Shown piece by piece: positions 18,260-26,703 of a DNA stretch of 64,000 nt. Positions within the stretch are counted from its first letter, which is position 1, and the number at the start of each line of letters is the position of its first letter. A program made the position numbers and the translations under genes. This stretch comes from Myxococcus stipitatus (GTDB lineage Bacteria; Myxococcota; Myxococcia; Myxococcales; Myxococcaceae): contig NZ_CP102770.1 of the NCBI RefSeq assembly GCF_038561935.1, forward strand, positions 9,796,001-9,860,000, in the 5' to 3' direction. Under the pieces are notes generated by a model, which was not told the origin of the DNA, did not search any database, and was given only the letters and a program-made list of their open reading frames with translations.

Positions 18260-19003
18260 GTGAGGCGCGTCTCGGTGGGCTGTGGAAGGTTCGTCCTGCT
18301 CTTGCTCTGTGGGGCACTCGCCTGTGTGCCCACGTCGGAGCCGCCGCGTGTGGTGCTCTGGGCCTGGGAGCGGCCGGAGGACCTGCGGTTCCTGGAGGGA
18401 CAGTCCGCCGAAGTCGCGGTCCTGTTGGCGACGGTCGAGCTGACGAACACGTCGAACATCATCCAGCGGCGGAGGCAGCCCCTGCGTCTGCCTCCGGGAC
18501 TGGTGCCGCGAGCCACGGTGCGCTTGGAGATGCGAGGAGGCGCCTCGCTCGCGCGCTTCTCGGCGGAGAGAATCTCCGTGCTCGCGGACCAGCTCATCAC
18601 CCTCGCGGTCCGGCCCGAGGCCACGGGCCTTCAGATTGATTTCGACGCGCGGGAGTCCGAGTACGACGCCTATGTCTCGCTGCTCCATGTGTTGCGAGCG
18701 CGGCTGCCGCCGGCACATCGGCTGTCCATCACGGGGCTGGCGTCGTGGTGTGTCCCGGGAAGCTGGGTGGCGCGAGCGCCCGTGGACGAGGTGGTGCCCC
18801 AGCTCTTCCGCATGGGTCCGGAGGCCGCCATCTGGCGGCGACGCTTCGCGCGAGAGATTCCCCAGCCCTGCCAAGGCAGCGTGGGGCTCGCCTTCGACGA
18901 GCCGCGCGCGGTGCCTCCAGGCACACGCACCCTCTACGTCTTCAATCCGAAGCCGTGGACCGCCGCCGACCACGCGCGCATCGTCGAGGAGCTCTCGCCG
19001 TAA
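18260..19003 (+). CDS. Lipoprotein, possibly DUF3142-like
   Basis: A 247-aa lipoprotein (lipobox ALAC after residue 18) whose GTG start directly follows the stop of the preceding gene, implying translational coupling. The segments LWAWERPEDLRFL near the N-terminus and LQIDFDARESEYDAYVSLL near residue 118 resemble the barrel strands of DUF3142 proteins, which look like glycoside-hydrolase-type TIM barrels of unknown activity; I recall this from memory and am not sure. A Cys pair (SWCVPGS, QPCQGS) may form a disulfide. The gene ends directly against the stop of the convergent acetyltransferase gene with no spacer. Confidence 0.65.
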   Translation: MRRVSVGCGRFVLLLLCGALACVPTSEPPRVVLWAWERPEDLRFLEGQSAEVAVLLATVELTNTSNIIQRRRQPLRLPPGLVPRATVRLEMRGGASLARFSAERISVLADQLITLAVRPEATGLQIDFDARESEYDAYVSLLHVLRARLPPAHRLSITGLASWCVPGSWVARAPVDEVVPQLFRMGPEAAIWRRRFAREIPQPCQGSVGLAFDEPRAVPPGTRTLYVFNPKPWTAADHARIVEELSP

Positions 19004-19870
19004 TCAAGTCCGAGCCATCACCGGGAACCGGTCCGGTCCCTCGGGTAGCGGAAGGTTGCGCACGAACAGGTCCGCCTCCGTGTCCTCCCCCACCACCTCC
19101 GCGCCAGGCCACCAGCGCTCGGGCGTGAAGCCGAACCGCACCTCCTTCACGGGCTGGTCAATCAACCGCGACAGGTGCGGCCGCAAGTCGAAGACCTCTC
19201 TCGCGTAGACGTCCTCGATGTGCAGCACCCCGTCCTCCACCCCCGCGAACACCCACGCATCCTCTCGCAACCGGCGCAGCGGCCTCGCGAAGTTCGCAGC
19301 CGCGTACCACGTCGCGATGTGCCCATGCCGCCGCGCGCCAAAGCGCTCCGTCACGGCCACCCCCTCCGCCGCCAACGCGACCAACGCCTCCCGCGCACGC
19401 GCCTCCGACAGGTCCACCTCCGGCGCCATCTCCCCCACGGGCTCCACGCTCAACGACACCCCGAACAACCGCTGCTCCCGAGGCACGAAACCAAAGCGCG
19501 GATAGAACCCGAGCACGTTCTTGTTCGCGAACAACAGCACCGGCGCACTCCCACAGAAATCGAGCGCCGCCTCCATCACCCTCCGCGACAAGCCCTGCCC
19601 CCTGCGCTCCGGCACACAGCCCACCGCGCCGAGCTGATACCCCTCCACGTCCCGCCCCTCCACCCGCAGGCACATCCGCGACACGGACGCGTTCGCCACC
19701 ACGCGCCCTTCCTCCATCACGCTGAACGCCCGGTACTCCTCGCGCCACTCGCCCCAGGCACACCAGCGACGGAAGTCGACCGTGCGGAAGACTCGCGGCA
19801 CGTACTCACAGAAGGCGACCTGCAGCTCGGGAGCACGGTGGTCGATGACCACGACCTGCGACTTCGACAT
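19004..19870 (-). CDS. GNAT-family N-acetyltransferase
   Basis: A 288-aa cytoplasmic acyl-CoA-dependent acetyltransferase. The GNAT core is at residues 40-140: strand VVANASVSRM, then LGAVGCVPERRGQGLSRRVM, where RRGQGL is the acetyl-CoA pyrophosphate-binding motif (Q/RxxGxG/A), and ANKNVLGFYPRFGF, the motif B region with the usual Tyr/Phe. The C-terminal 130 residues form a second domain and may be a degenerate GNAT repeat, as in Eis-like enzymes. Substrate unknown. The start at 19870 is chosen over 19894 because GAGG precedes it at suitable spacing. Confidence 0.85.
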   Translation of the reverse strand: MSKSQVVVIDHRAPELQVAFCEYVPRVFRTVDFRRWCAWGEWREEYRAFSVMEEGRVVANASVSRMCLRVEGRDVEGYQLGAVGCVPERRGQGLSRRVMEAALDFCGSAPVLLFANKNVLGFYPRFGFVPREQRLFGVSLSVEPVGEMAPEVDLSEARAREALVALAAEGVAVTERFGARRHGHIATWYAAANFARPLRRLREDAWVFAGVEDGVLHIEDVYAREVFDLRPHLSRLIDQPVKEVRFGFTPERWWPGAEVVGEDTEADLFVRNLPLPEGPDRFPVMART

Positions 19871-19985
19871 GGGATGCACCCTCGTCACAACCATCCATTA
19901 GGCAACACGTCCGAGCGACACCCGACCCACGCCCCCCCGCATCTCCGAGGATTCAGCGCCGCCCCACACCCCAAGGAGCCCTCGC

Positions 19986-21011
19986 ATGTGCACTGACTTC
20001 CTCATCGTTGCCTCGGACAAGAGCGTGGTGAATGGACGCAGCATGGAGTTCGGCGTCGACCTCGGCTCCGAAATCCTCGTCCGGGCCCCGGGCTCCAAGT
20101 TCATCTCGCCCTCGCCCCACGGCCTCCTCAATGGCCTGTCGTGGACGTCGTCCTATGGCTACGTGGGCCTCACCGCCAAGGACAGCCTCCCCATCATCGT
20201 CGATGGAATCAACACCGCCGGACTCTCCACCGGCAGCCTCTGGCTCCCCGGCTCCCGCTATCCCAAGGTCACCGTCAACGCCAAGGCCCTGACGCTCGCG
20301 CAGTTCCCCGGCTGGGTGCTCGGCAACTTCGCCACCGTCGCAGAGGTCCGCTCCGCGCTCCTCGAAGGCGTCGCCCAGGTCTGGGAGAGCGACTGGCTCG
20401 CCAAATACCTCCCCCTCCACTTCCCCATCCACGACGCACAGGGCAACAGCCTGGTCGTCGAGTTCCTCGACGGCGAGCTCCACCTCCACGACAACCCCGT
20501 CTCCGTCCTCACCAACGCGCCGCCCTTCCCCGTGCAGCTCCAGAACCTGCGCACCTACGTGGGCCTCTCTCCCTACGACGCCAAGCCCATCCAGCTGGGC
20601 AGCGAGACCTTCACCCAGCCCGGCCACGGCAGCGGCCTGCACGGCATCCCCGGCGACGCCATGCCGCCCTCCCGCTTCGTCCGCGCCACCTACCTCAAGC
20701 AGTTCGCCCGCCCCGTCGCCAACGCGACCGAGGCCACCAGCCTCGCCTTCCACATCCTCAACTCCGTCGACATCCCCAAGGGCACCGTGCGCTCCGTCAA
20801 CGAGAAGACCCAGCGGGAGGAGGACGACTACACCCAGTGGACCGTCGCCAAGGACCTCACGCACACCGTCTTCAACGTGCGCTTCTACGAGGACCAGCTC
20901 ATCTACTCGGTGAACCTCAAGACGCTCGACTTCGGCGCCGCCGACGGGAAGACCTTCCGCGTCCCGTCCAGCCCCGCCTCCATCGACCTCACCCCGAAGC
21001 TCACCAGCTGA
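19986..21011 (+). CDS. Choloylglycine hydrolase/penicillin V acylase-family Ntn hydrolase
   Basis: A 341-aa linear-amide C-N hydrolase. The sequence begins Met-Cys2, so removal of Met exposes the catalytic N-terminal Cys required by the family; no signal peptide precedes it, so the enzyme should be cytoplasmic. Arg18 in NGRSMEF matches the conserved active-site Arg; position 21 is Glu where bile-salt hydrolases have Asp, a pattern I associate with Gram-negative members that prefer penicillin V or acyl-homoserine lactones over bile salts. The conserved DGINTAGLS block is near residue 73. The substrate could be an N-acyl amide signal or a beta-lactam; it cannot be decided from sequence. Convergent with the LysR gene. 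Confidence 0.88.
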   Translation: MCTDFLIVASDKSVVNGRSMEFGVDLGSEILVRAPGSKFISPSPHGLLNGLSWTSSYGYVGLTAKDSLPIIVDGINTAGLSTGSLWLPGSRYPKVTVNAKALTLAQFPGWVLGNFATVAEVRSALLEGVAQVWESDWLAKYLPLHFPIHDAQGNSLVVEFLDGELHLHDNPVSVLTNAPPFPVQLQNLRTYVGLSPYDAKPIQLGSETFTQPGHGSGLHGIPGDAMPPSRFVRATYLKQFARPVANATEATSLAFHILNSVDIPKGTVRSVNEKTQREEDDYTQWTVAKDLTHTVFNVRFYEDQLIYSVNLKTLDFGAADGKTFRVPSSPASIDLTPKLTS

Positions 21012-21024
21012 GCGACCTCGAGGG

Positions 21025-21942
21025 TCACCCGCTCCCCAGCGGAAGCTGGGGGGCCTTGGGTCCTCCCGAGACGAAGCACTCCCGCACCAACTGCACGAAG
21101 CGCGTCAACGAGGCCGGGCGCTGACGGGACGCGCGAGTCACCGCGCTCCAGCGCCGGCGAATCCCCCGAGGCGTGAGCCGGAGTGCGTGCAACCCGTGCC
21201 CCTGCGCTGGAAGCATCCAGCCCGGCAGCGCCGTCACCCCCATGCCTCCCCGCACCAGCTCGATGAGCGCCTCGGTGAGCGGCACGGGAGAGACCCGCTG
21301 CGGCTCGACATTCGCCGGCCAGAAGACCCGCGTGAAGATGTCGAGCTGCTCACGCGGCGCCGCATACGTGAGCAGGTGCTCCGACGCGACTTCCTCCGCC
21401 GTGACATGCGCACGCCGGGCCAGCGCATGGCCCGCCGGAACCACCAACATCAGCTCATCCGTGAAGAGCGCGGTCCGCGCCAGCTTCGCGTGCGGAGGCA
21501 CATCCGTGGTCAACGCGAGGTCCAGTCCGCCACTCAGCAGCGCGTCGAGCGGCTGGCGCGTGGCCTCCAGGACGATGCGCAGCTCCGCGCGCGGAAACTC
21601 CGCCTGCCATCGACCGAGGAGGGGCGGCAGCCAGCCATAGACCGTGTAGCAGCCCGTGCTGAGCCGCAGCAGGTCGTCCTTCGGATTCGCGCGACACAGC
21701 GCCTCCGCCTGGGCCACCTCATTCAGCACCCGCCGCGCCGAGGTGAGCAGCCTCTCCCCCGCGGCCGTCAGCAACAGCCGACGCTGGCGACGCTGGAAGA
21801 GCTGCACGCCCAGCCGCTCCTCCGCGTCGCGAAGCTGGTGGCTCAGCGCCGAGGACGTGAGGTGGAGCTGTCGGCTCGCCGAGACCAGGCTCCCCGTGTC
21901 AGCCACCGCGGCAATCAGCTTGAAGTGACGAAGCTCGAGCAT
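21025..21942 (-). CDS. LysR-family transcriptional regulator, MetR-like N-terminus
   Basis: A 305-aa LysR regulator of normal length. The winged HTH is at residues 1-60 (LELRHFKLIAAVADTGSLVS; LTSSALSHQLRDAEERLG), resembling MetR more than the CbbR/BenM types. The remaining 240 residues form the periplasmic-binding-like effector domain (LLRLSTGCYTVYGWLPPLL). The ATG at 21942 puts LELRHF at the N-terminus as usual. It is divergent from the cupin/MBL pair, with a palindrome in the shared promoter region, so those genes are its most likely targets; autoregulation is also likely. Effector unknown. Confidence 0.9.
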   Translation of the reverse strand: MLELRHFKLIAAVADTGSLVSASRQLHLTSSALSHQLRDAEERLGVQLFQRRQRRLLLTAAGERLLTSARRVLNEVAQAEALCRANPKDDLLRLSTGCYTVYGWLPPLLGRWQAEFPRAELRIVLEATRQPLDALLSGGLDLALTTDVPPHAKLARTALFTDELMLVVPAGHALARRAHVTAEEVASEHLLTYAAPREQLDIFTRVFWPANVEPQRVSPVPLTEALIELVRGGMGVTALPGWMLPAQGHGLHALRLTPRGIRRRWSAVTRASRQRPASLTRFVQLVRECFVSGGPKAPQLPLGSG

Positions 21943-21980
21943 GTCGGTCCAGCCTGACATGAACGGCCTTCATCTCCTTC

Positions 21981-21995
21981 GCGAAATCGTTTCGC
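21981..21995. promoter_or_regulatory. Palindromic LysR-type operator candidate
   Basis: GCGAAA-TCG-TTTCGC is a perfect 6+3+6 inverted repeat, 38 bp upstream of the LysR start and about 78 bp upstream of the cupin start. LysR proteins bind interrupted dyads in such divergent promoters, and MetR-type members prefer GAA-N-TTC cores, which this has. Confidence 0.5.
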
Positions 21996-22073
21996 TGCAC
22001 TCACGAATCCCGAATCCTTAACGTGGCACCACCCACGGCAACCTGGGCCACCCACATCCAAGAAGGCGCACCC

Positions 22074-22424
22074 ATGCCCCATCACGCTCCCACCCCTCCC
22101 TGGAGTTCCCTGCGAGTCGACGACGTCGAGCCCATCGTCGTCGGCCCCGGCTGCTTGCGCAGGGACCTGCCGAGCACCCCGGATATCCGCGCCTGGGTCG
22201 TGGACATCGCGCCCGGAAGCCAGTGGCCCTGGGTGGACACCCACGACACCGGCGAAGTGCTCTTCATCGTGAGTGGTGAGCTCATCGAAGGAGAGCAGCG
22301 CATCGGGGCCGGGTCGTCCGTGTTCTTCGCGCCGGGGAGCAGCCACCGGCCGAGGACCGAGCAGGGCGTGCGCATCTTCGGCATCAATCCCCTCTCGCCC
22401 CCGCAACGCGGAGCCACCCCATGA
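22074..22424 (+). CDS. Small cupin-domain protein
   Basis: A 116-aa single-domain cupin. The beta-barrel motifs are partly conserved: WVDTHDTGEVLFIVSGEL covers motif 1, with HDTGE in place of the usual G(X)5HXH(X)3,4E, and IGAGSSVFFAPGSSHRPR covers motif 2 with one His. With one His from motif 1 and one from motif 2, metal binding is possible but weaker than in canonical cupins. AAGAAGG lies upstream of the ATG at 22074; the earlier in-frame ATG at 22023 has no ribosome-binding site. The stop overlaps the next ATG by four bases, so it is translated together with the MBL-fold hydrolase. Confidence 0.8.
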   Translation: MPHHAPTPPWSSLRVDDVEPIVVGPGCLRRDLPSTPDIRAWVVDIAPGSQWPWVDTHDTGEVLFIVSGELIEGEQRIGAGSSVFFAPGSSHRPRTEQGVRIFGINPLSPPQRGATP

Positions 22425-23290
22425 CGTCACGCCAGCCGGGCCCCGGGCGCCGGGACTTCCTCCGGGCGACGCTCTCCCTCGCCGCGGGCGCGGTGCTGCT
22501 TCCTCCGGGGACGGGCCGCGCGGCGAAGCCCGATGAGGGCACACAGCTGCGCGCACGGCGGCTCGCCTGGGCCGGCGTTCAACTGCAGCTCGGGAAGGAC
22601 TCCCTCTTCCTCGACCCGCTGCTGGACCCCGCCGTGTGGGGCCCCGCGCTGAAGGACCCGCTCGTTCCGCTGGAGGCGGGGGATGGCGGCCGGTTCGTGC
22701 TGGTGACCCATCGCCACCCGGACCACTTCGACCGGATGGCCGTTCGCCAAATCCTCGGCGACACGGGCACGCTGGTCTGCTCACCCGACACCGCCGTCGT
22801 GGCCGCGTCGGCGGGGTTCCGCGTCCGGACCGCGCCCCTCTACGAGCCCCTCCTGCTCAATGACTTCACCGTCACCGCCGTGCCCGCCGCGGACGGGTAT
22901 GGAGATCAACAGGTGTCCTGGGTCGTCTCGGGCGGAGGCCGCCGCATCGTCCACTGTGGCGACACGCTGTGGCACGGCGCCTGGTGGCACATCGGCCGGC
23001 AGCTCGGCCCGTTCGACGCGGCCTTCCTGCCCATCAACGGGGCCCGCTTCGGCTGGCGCAAGCCCGTCAGCGACGTCCCCGGCGTGCTGACACCCGAGCA
23101 GGCCGTCGCGGCGGCGGCGGTGATGGAGGCGCGGCTCCTGGTCCCCATCCACTATGGCATCACGCCCTCCGACGACTACCGCGAGGTCCCCGACGCGGAA
23201 GCCCAGCTCCTGGCGGCGGCGAAGAAGCGGAAGGTGAACGTGGAGCTGGCTCGGCCCGGAGAGTGGCTGACCTGGAAACCCCGGCCCTGA
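22421..23290 (+). CDS. Tat-exported MBL-fold metal-dependent hydrolase (UlaG/YtnP-like region)
   Basis: A 289-aa metallo-beta-lactamase-fold protein with a twin-arginine signal (GRRDFLRATLSLAAG), so it should be exported folded with its metals. The metal motif is THRHPDHFDR (HxHxDH) near residue 88; later ligands are likely IVHCGDTLWHG near residue 176 and the His of LVPIHYG near residue 242. The arrangement matches UlaG-like lactonases/RNase Z-type members rather than class B beta-lactamases. Coupled to the cupin gene by ATGA, and divergent from the LysR regulator, so a small inducible catabolic or detoxifying unit is plausible. Substrate unknown. A hairpin terminator follows. Confidence 0.85.
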   Translation: MTSRQPGPGRRDFLRATLSLAAGAVLLPPGTGRAAKPDEGTQLRARRLAWAGVQLQLGKDSLFLDPLLDPAVWGPALKDPLVPLEAGDGGRFVLVTHRHPDHFDRMAVRQILGDTGTLVCSPDTAVVAASAGFRVRTAPLYEPLLLNDFTVTAVPAADGYGDQQVSWVVSGGGRRIVHCGDTLWHGAWWHIGRQLGPFDAAFLPINGARFGWRKPVSDVPGVLTPEQAVAAAAVMEARLLVPIHYGITPSDDYREVPDAEAQLLAAAKKRKVNVELARPGEWLTWKPRP

Positions 23291-23303
23291 AGCCCGCACC
23301 GGC

Positions 23304-23328
23304 CCCATCCCGGAACTTCCGGGGTGGG
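23304..23328 (+). terminator. Hairpin terminator after the cupin/MBL pair
   Basis: CCCATCCCGG and CCGGGGTGGG pair over 10 positions (one T-G) around a 5-nt loop AACTT, 14 nt after the MBL stop. The following TCACTCTTGTGT is moderately T-rich. Confidence 0.6.
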
Positions 23329-23429
23329 TCACTCTTGTGTCAGGATTGAATCTGCAACCGGCGCACAATGACCCTCGCGCCACTCCGCCGTCGTCCCCCG
23401 CGGACCCATCCTCACAAGGAGCCTCCCTC

Positions 23430-24188
23430 ATGAAGCGGTTCATCCAGGGCCTGTCCCTGACGTCCCTGTGTTTCTCGCTGATGGCCTGTGGCGCCAGCAA
23501 GATGTACACGCTCCCCGTCCAGGCGGACCGGGCCTCGGAGACGAAGACGGCCCTGTGGACCTGCGCCACCGAGAGCGGCCTCGAGTCCCAGTCGCCTCCG
23601 GACCGGATGGCCATCGCCGTCACCTACGACCCGACCGCGACCATGTACTACACGTACAACGAGCGCGACGCGTACACGTTCCAGGTCATCGTGGATGACA
23701 AGCAGGTGCCCCCGGCCGAGCTCGACGCGAAGTTCGCCACCGTGCGCAAGAAGGGCGAGGAGCTCTACGTCTGCGCGCAGGACCGCGTGAACCCGCGCGT
23801 CGCCGCCGCCGCCGCGCCCGCGCAGACGAACGTCAACATCCAGCTCAACGCCCAGGGCCCAGGCACGCCGAACGGCATGTCCGCGGGCGCGTCGGTGTCC
23901 ACGAACACCACCTTGGCCACCGCCACGACGACCTCGTCGTCCGCGTCCGTCTCCTCCTCCACCTCCGTCGACATGAGCGCGGGCACCTGCGCTCGCGCGG
24001 TGGACTGCTACGCGCGGCTGGCCAAGACGGTCTGCGAGGGCGCGCAGGACTGCAGCTTCAAGGTGGAGCTGAGCGGCAATGACGAGGCCGGGTGCCGCGA
24101 CGCCCTGCTGCGCGTGCCGGACATGCTCCAGCCCTTCAAGATGATTCGCCCGAACCTCTCCGCCCCGGCCGTCTGCCGCGCGGAGTAG
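23430..24188 (+). CDS. Lipoprotein with Ser/Thr-rich middle and Cys-containing C-terminus
   Basis: A 252-aa lipoprotein (lipobox LMAC near residue 17). Residues 20-120 form a compact domain with two Cys; a low-complexity Ala/Gln/Asn and then Ser/Thr/Val stretch (TNTTLATATTTSSSASVSSS) links it to a C-terminal module with several Cys (CARAVDCYARL; CEGAQDCSFKV; CRDALL; CRAE) that probably forms disulfides. I do not recognise a family. AAGGAG lies 9 nt upstream of the ATG at 23430, and no better start exists in the open frame upstream. It ends at a strong bidirectional hairpin. Confidence 0.75.
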   Translation: MKRFIQGLSLTSLCFSLMACGASKMYTLPVQADRASETKTALWTCATESGLESQSPPDRMAIAVTYDPTATMYYTYNERDAYTFQVIVDDKQVPPAELDAKFATVRKKGEELYVCAQDRVNPRVAAAAAPAQTNVNIQLNAQGPGTPNGMSAGASVSTNTTLATATTTSSSASVSSSTSVDMSAGTCARAVDCYARLAKTVCEGAQDCSFKVELSGNDEAGCRDALLRVPDMLQPFKMIRPNLSAPAVCRAE

Positions 24189-24201
24189 TCGCACGCCGTG
24201 C

Positions 24202-24232
24202 CTGGAGGGCACCCTTCGTCCGTGCCCTCCAG
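24202..24232. terminator. Bidirectional hairpin terminator between convergent genes
   Basis: A perfect 11-bp inverted repeat (CTGGAGGGCAC / GTGCCCTCCAG) with a 9-nt loop lies between the lipoprotein stop at 24188 and the convergent oxidoreductase stop at 24244. Confidence 0.7.
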
Positions 24233-24243
24233 TCCCTCGCGCC

Positions 24244-25218
24244 TCAGTGGATGCGCAGCGCGAGCTTGCCCAGGTGGTGCTTGCCCACGGCCTCGTGCGC
24301 GCGCGAGGCGTCCTCCAGCCGGTAGACCTTCGACACCTCCACGTGGAAGGGCCCGGCCTCGATGAGTCCATTGAGGCGGCTCAGCGCGCGCGGATGCGGC
24401 TCGCCGTTGTAGGCGGTCACCTTGACGCCCTCGGGGCCCTTGGGCTCGGGCTCGACGCCGTTGGGGTAGGCGATGTGTCCGCCCTTCTTCACCGTCGACA
24501 GCGCCTGGTCCGTCTTCTCTCCGCCCGCGAGCACCAGCACCGCGTCGAGCCCCTCCGGCGCGAACTCCCGGCACGCCTTCGCCACGTCATCCGCGCGGCC
24601 GTTCACCACCTTGTCCGCGCCAATCTTCTTCCCCAGCTCCACGCCGTCCTCGCCGGACACCACCGCGAGGACTCGCGCGCCCAGCCTCTTGGCCAACTGC
24701 ACCGCCAGGTGCCCCACGCCGCCGCTGGCGCCGTACACCATGAGGTTCGTGCCCTTGCCGACCTTGAGCGTGTCCTCCACGCCTTGCAGGGCGGTGACGC
24801 CATCCGCCGCCAGCACTCCCGCCTGCTCCGCGCTCAGCCCCTTCGGAATCGGCGCCGTGTCCGTGGCCCGTACGCAGGCGTATTCCGCGTAGAAGCCCCC
24901 CTTCGAGTTGAGGAAGCCCGCGGCGTAGACCTTGTCGCCGACCTTGAAGTCCTTCACCCCGTCCCCCACGGCCACGACGGTGCCCGCGCCGTCCGAGCCC
25001 AGCACGTAGGGGAAGGTCGACTTGTTCGGCCTGATGCTCTCCATGCCGCCCTCGCGCTCTTCGGGGTCCCACTGGCCGATGCCCGCGGTCTCCACCTTGA
25101 TGAGCACGTCATCGGGCCCCAGGGAGGGAACAGGGAGCGTCTTCATCCCGAGCAGCTCGGGACCGCCAAACCGGTCGATGGCGATGGCCTTCATCTGGGA
25201 AGGAATCGAGGTCTTCAT
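24244..25218 (-). CDS. MDR-superfamily NADP-dependent oxidoreductase (quinone oxidoreductase-like)
   Basis: A 324-aa medium-chain dehydrogenase/reductase. The GroES-like catalytic domain begins MKAIAIDRFGGPELL and contains GSDGAGTVVAVG near residue 73; the nucleotide domain has YGASGGVGHLAVQLAKRLGA near residue 160, the AxGGVG variant of the Rossmann motif. The structural and catalytic zinc ligands of alcohol dehydrogenases are absent, which places it with zinc-free quinone oxidoreductases that reduce enones or quinones with NAD(P)H. GAGGAG precedes the ATG at 25218; the ATG at 25194 would remove eight residues. Stands alone between two convergent/divergent neighbours. Confidence 0.88.
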   Translation of the reverse strand: MKTSIPSQMKAIAIDRFGGPELLGMKTLPVPSLGPDDVLIKVETAGIGQWDPEEREGGMESIRPNKSTFPYVLGSDGAGTVVAVGDGVKDFKVGDKVYAAGFLNSKGGFYAEYACVRATDTAPIPKGLSAEQAGVLAADGVTALQGVEDTLKVGKGTNLMVYGASGGVGHLAVQLAKRLGARVLAVVSGEDGVELGKKIGADKVVNGRADDVAKACREFAPEGLDAVLVLAGGEKTDQALSTVKKGGHIAYPNGVEPEPKGPEGVKVTAYNGEPHPRALSRLNGLIEAGPFHVEVSKVYRLEDASRAHEAVGKHHLGKLALRIH

Positions 25219-25409
25219 GGGTGGGCTCCTCGCGGGCGCAGGTCTCCCGCGACGGACAGGGTTTCACCGCACGCTGCTCACGAGCCCCGGGGGCGCAAGG
25301 GGGCTCGAACCGGGTCGAGCCAGGGCCCGCCCTCACGGCCGCCACCCAGGCACGGAAGACACCCGCTTGGAATACAGTCGCCCGACAACCGAAGGCACGG
25401 GAGGTCGTG

Positions 25410-25880
25410 ATGTCGTCGACGTCGAAGCTGCGCGGGTGGCTGGTGGGCGGAGTCCTGATGCTGTCCACCGCGGCGGCGAGCGCGGGCAAGTCGAGCGTGT
25501 CGCTGGGGGACATCGAGCTGCGCGTCTTCGACCAGACGAAGGCCGCCATCGTCAAACTCGAGGAGGCCAAGGACCCCTACGGCGGCTTCGTCGACGCCGT
25601 GTTCCTGGTGCAGGTGAAGGGCACCTTCGAGGGCGACAAGCCCCTGAAGCTCAAGGTCGTGGTGAGCGCGCCCAAGGAGGAGTCGGAGGCTGGCGAGCGA
25701 CGCGCGTGGAAGGTGACCCAGACGCGCGAGCTGCACGCACTCCCCCAGAGCGGCGTCCTCCAGGTGCCCTTCCTCATGCCCTACGAGTGCTCGTCCACCG
25801 TGAAGGTGGTGGCCACCCTCACCGGCCCTGGCATCCAGGCCAGCAAGAAGCTGGACACCGCGTTTCCGTGCGCGGAGTGA
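25410..25880 (+). CDS. Small secreted protein, function unknown
   Basis: A 156-aa exported protein: signal peptide (LVGGVLMLSTAAASA) followed by a beta-rich domain with alternating hydrophobic strands (GGFVDAVFLVQVKGTFEG; KPLKLKVVVSAPK) and a Cys pair near the C-terminus (YECSSTV, AFPCAE) that could form a disulfide. No family recognised. GGGAGG lies 6 nt upstream of the ATG at 25410; the open frame extending back to 25221 overlaps the promoter of the divergent oxidoreductase gene and is rejected. Its stop is 13 bp from the stop of the convergent HNH gene. Confidence 0.72.
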   Translation: MSSTSKLRGWLVGGVLMLSTAAASAGKSSVSLGDIELRVFDQTKAAIVKLEEAKDPYGGFVDAVFLVQVKGTFEGDKPLKLKVVVSAPKEESEAGERRAWKVTQTRELHALPQSGVLQVPFLMPYECSSTVKVVATLTGPGIQASKKLDTAFPCAE

Positions 25881-25893
25881 GCCGGGCAAGCGC

Positions 25894-26703
25894 TCACCAG
25901 CCCAGCGCCTCGGGCACCTGGTCGAACAGGCGCAGCACCGCGGGGAGCCGGGCGTGCTGCCGCTTCATCTCCGCCCACACCGAGGGGTGCTGCCGCGTCC
26001 GCACCTGCGTCACCAGCAGGTCGAGCTCCTCTCGGGAGAACCCCTGCGTCTTCGCGCGGAGGTAGTTCCCCAGGTGCGCCATGTAGTCCCAGTACGCGGC
26101 GCGGCGTGACTGCGGCAGGACCTCGCGCACGTTCAATTGCAGCACGGTAATCGTGTACTCCGCGCGCCGGTGCGCCTCCGTCCCCGCGCGCCCCTTTGGC
26201 ACGAAGTAGAACGTGTCGCGCAGGTCCAGCTCGAGGAACTCCGTGGGGTCCTCGATGCGCGGGTCCAGGAACACGGGCCGGCCAGGAATGGGAGGCTCCA
26301 CCGGCGCCCCTCGCTCGCGCCTCACGTCCGTCAGGACATTCGTCCCCTCGGCGAAGACCGCGAAGTGGTCATTCTTGCGCGGGTTGCAGACGCCACACGC
26401 ATACAGGTAGTTCGCCCAGGCGAAGGCGACCTCCGGGTAGAGCGTCTTCGGGCGGATGTGCTCCACCTCGTCCGCGACGGAGTCCTCGCAGTAGGCGCAG
26501 CGGCGCACGCCCGAGCACATCTCGGACAGCGTCGCCTTGACGTGGTCGAAGATGGGGTTGCCAATCTTGTTGAACGCGGAGAAGCGCTTCTTCGCCTGCG
26601 CCACCCGCTCCGCGTAGTCCCCGGCCGCGTCCAGTTCCCGCTGGTACTTCTTCAGCCCCTCGCGCGCCTCCGCGGGCAACGGCTTCTCGGGCAGGCGAAT
26701 CAT
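25894..26703 (-). CDS. HNH endonuclease of a two-gene ATPase-nuclease system (PtuB-like)
   Basis: A 269-aa predicted metal-dependent DNA/RNA nuclease, the likely toxic effector of a defence pair. The HNH module is complete: C69-x2-C72 (RRCAYCE), E81-H82 in EVEHIRPK, N98 in WANYL, and C103-x2-C106-N107-x2-K110-N111 as the second zinc pair and final N. The spacing and the EHIRPK...YPE...NYLYAC..CN..K layout match PtuB, the nuclease of Septu and of Ec78-type retrons. The ATG overlaps the stop of the ATPase gene by four bases (ATGA), so the two proteins are made in a fixed ratio. No reverse transcriptase lies nearby. Function is by family resemblance; alternative AAA/HNH families are possible. 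Confidence 0.82.
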   Translation of the reverse strand: MIRLPEKPLPAEAREGLKKYQRELDAAGDYAERVAQAKKRFSAFNKIGNPIFDHVKATLSEMCSGVRRCAYCEDSVADEVEHIRPKTLYPEVAFAWANYLYACGVCNPRKNDHFAVFAEGTNVLTDVRRERGAPVEPPIPGRPVFLDPRIEDPTEFLELDLRDTFYFVPKGRAGTEAHRRAEYTITVLQLNVREVLPQSRRAAYWDYMAHLGNYLRAKTQGFSREELDLLVTQVRTRQHPSVWAEMKRQHARLPAVLRLFDQVPEALGW

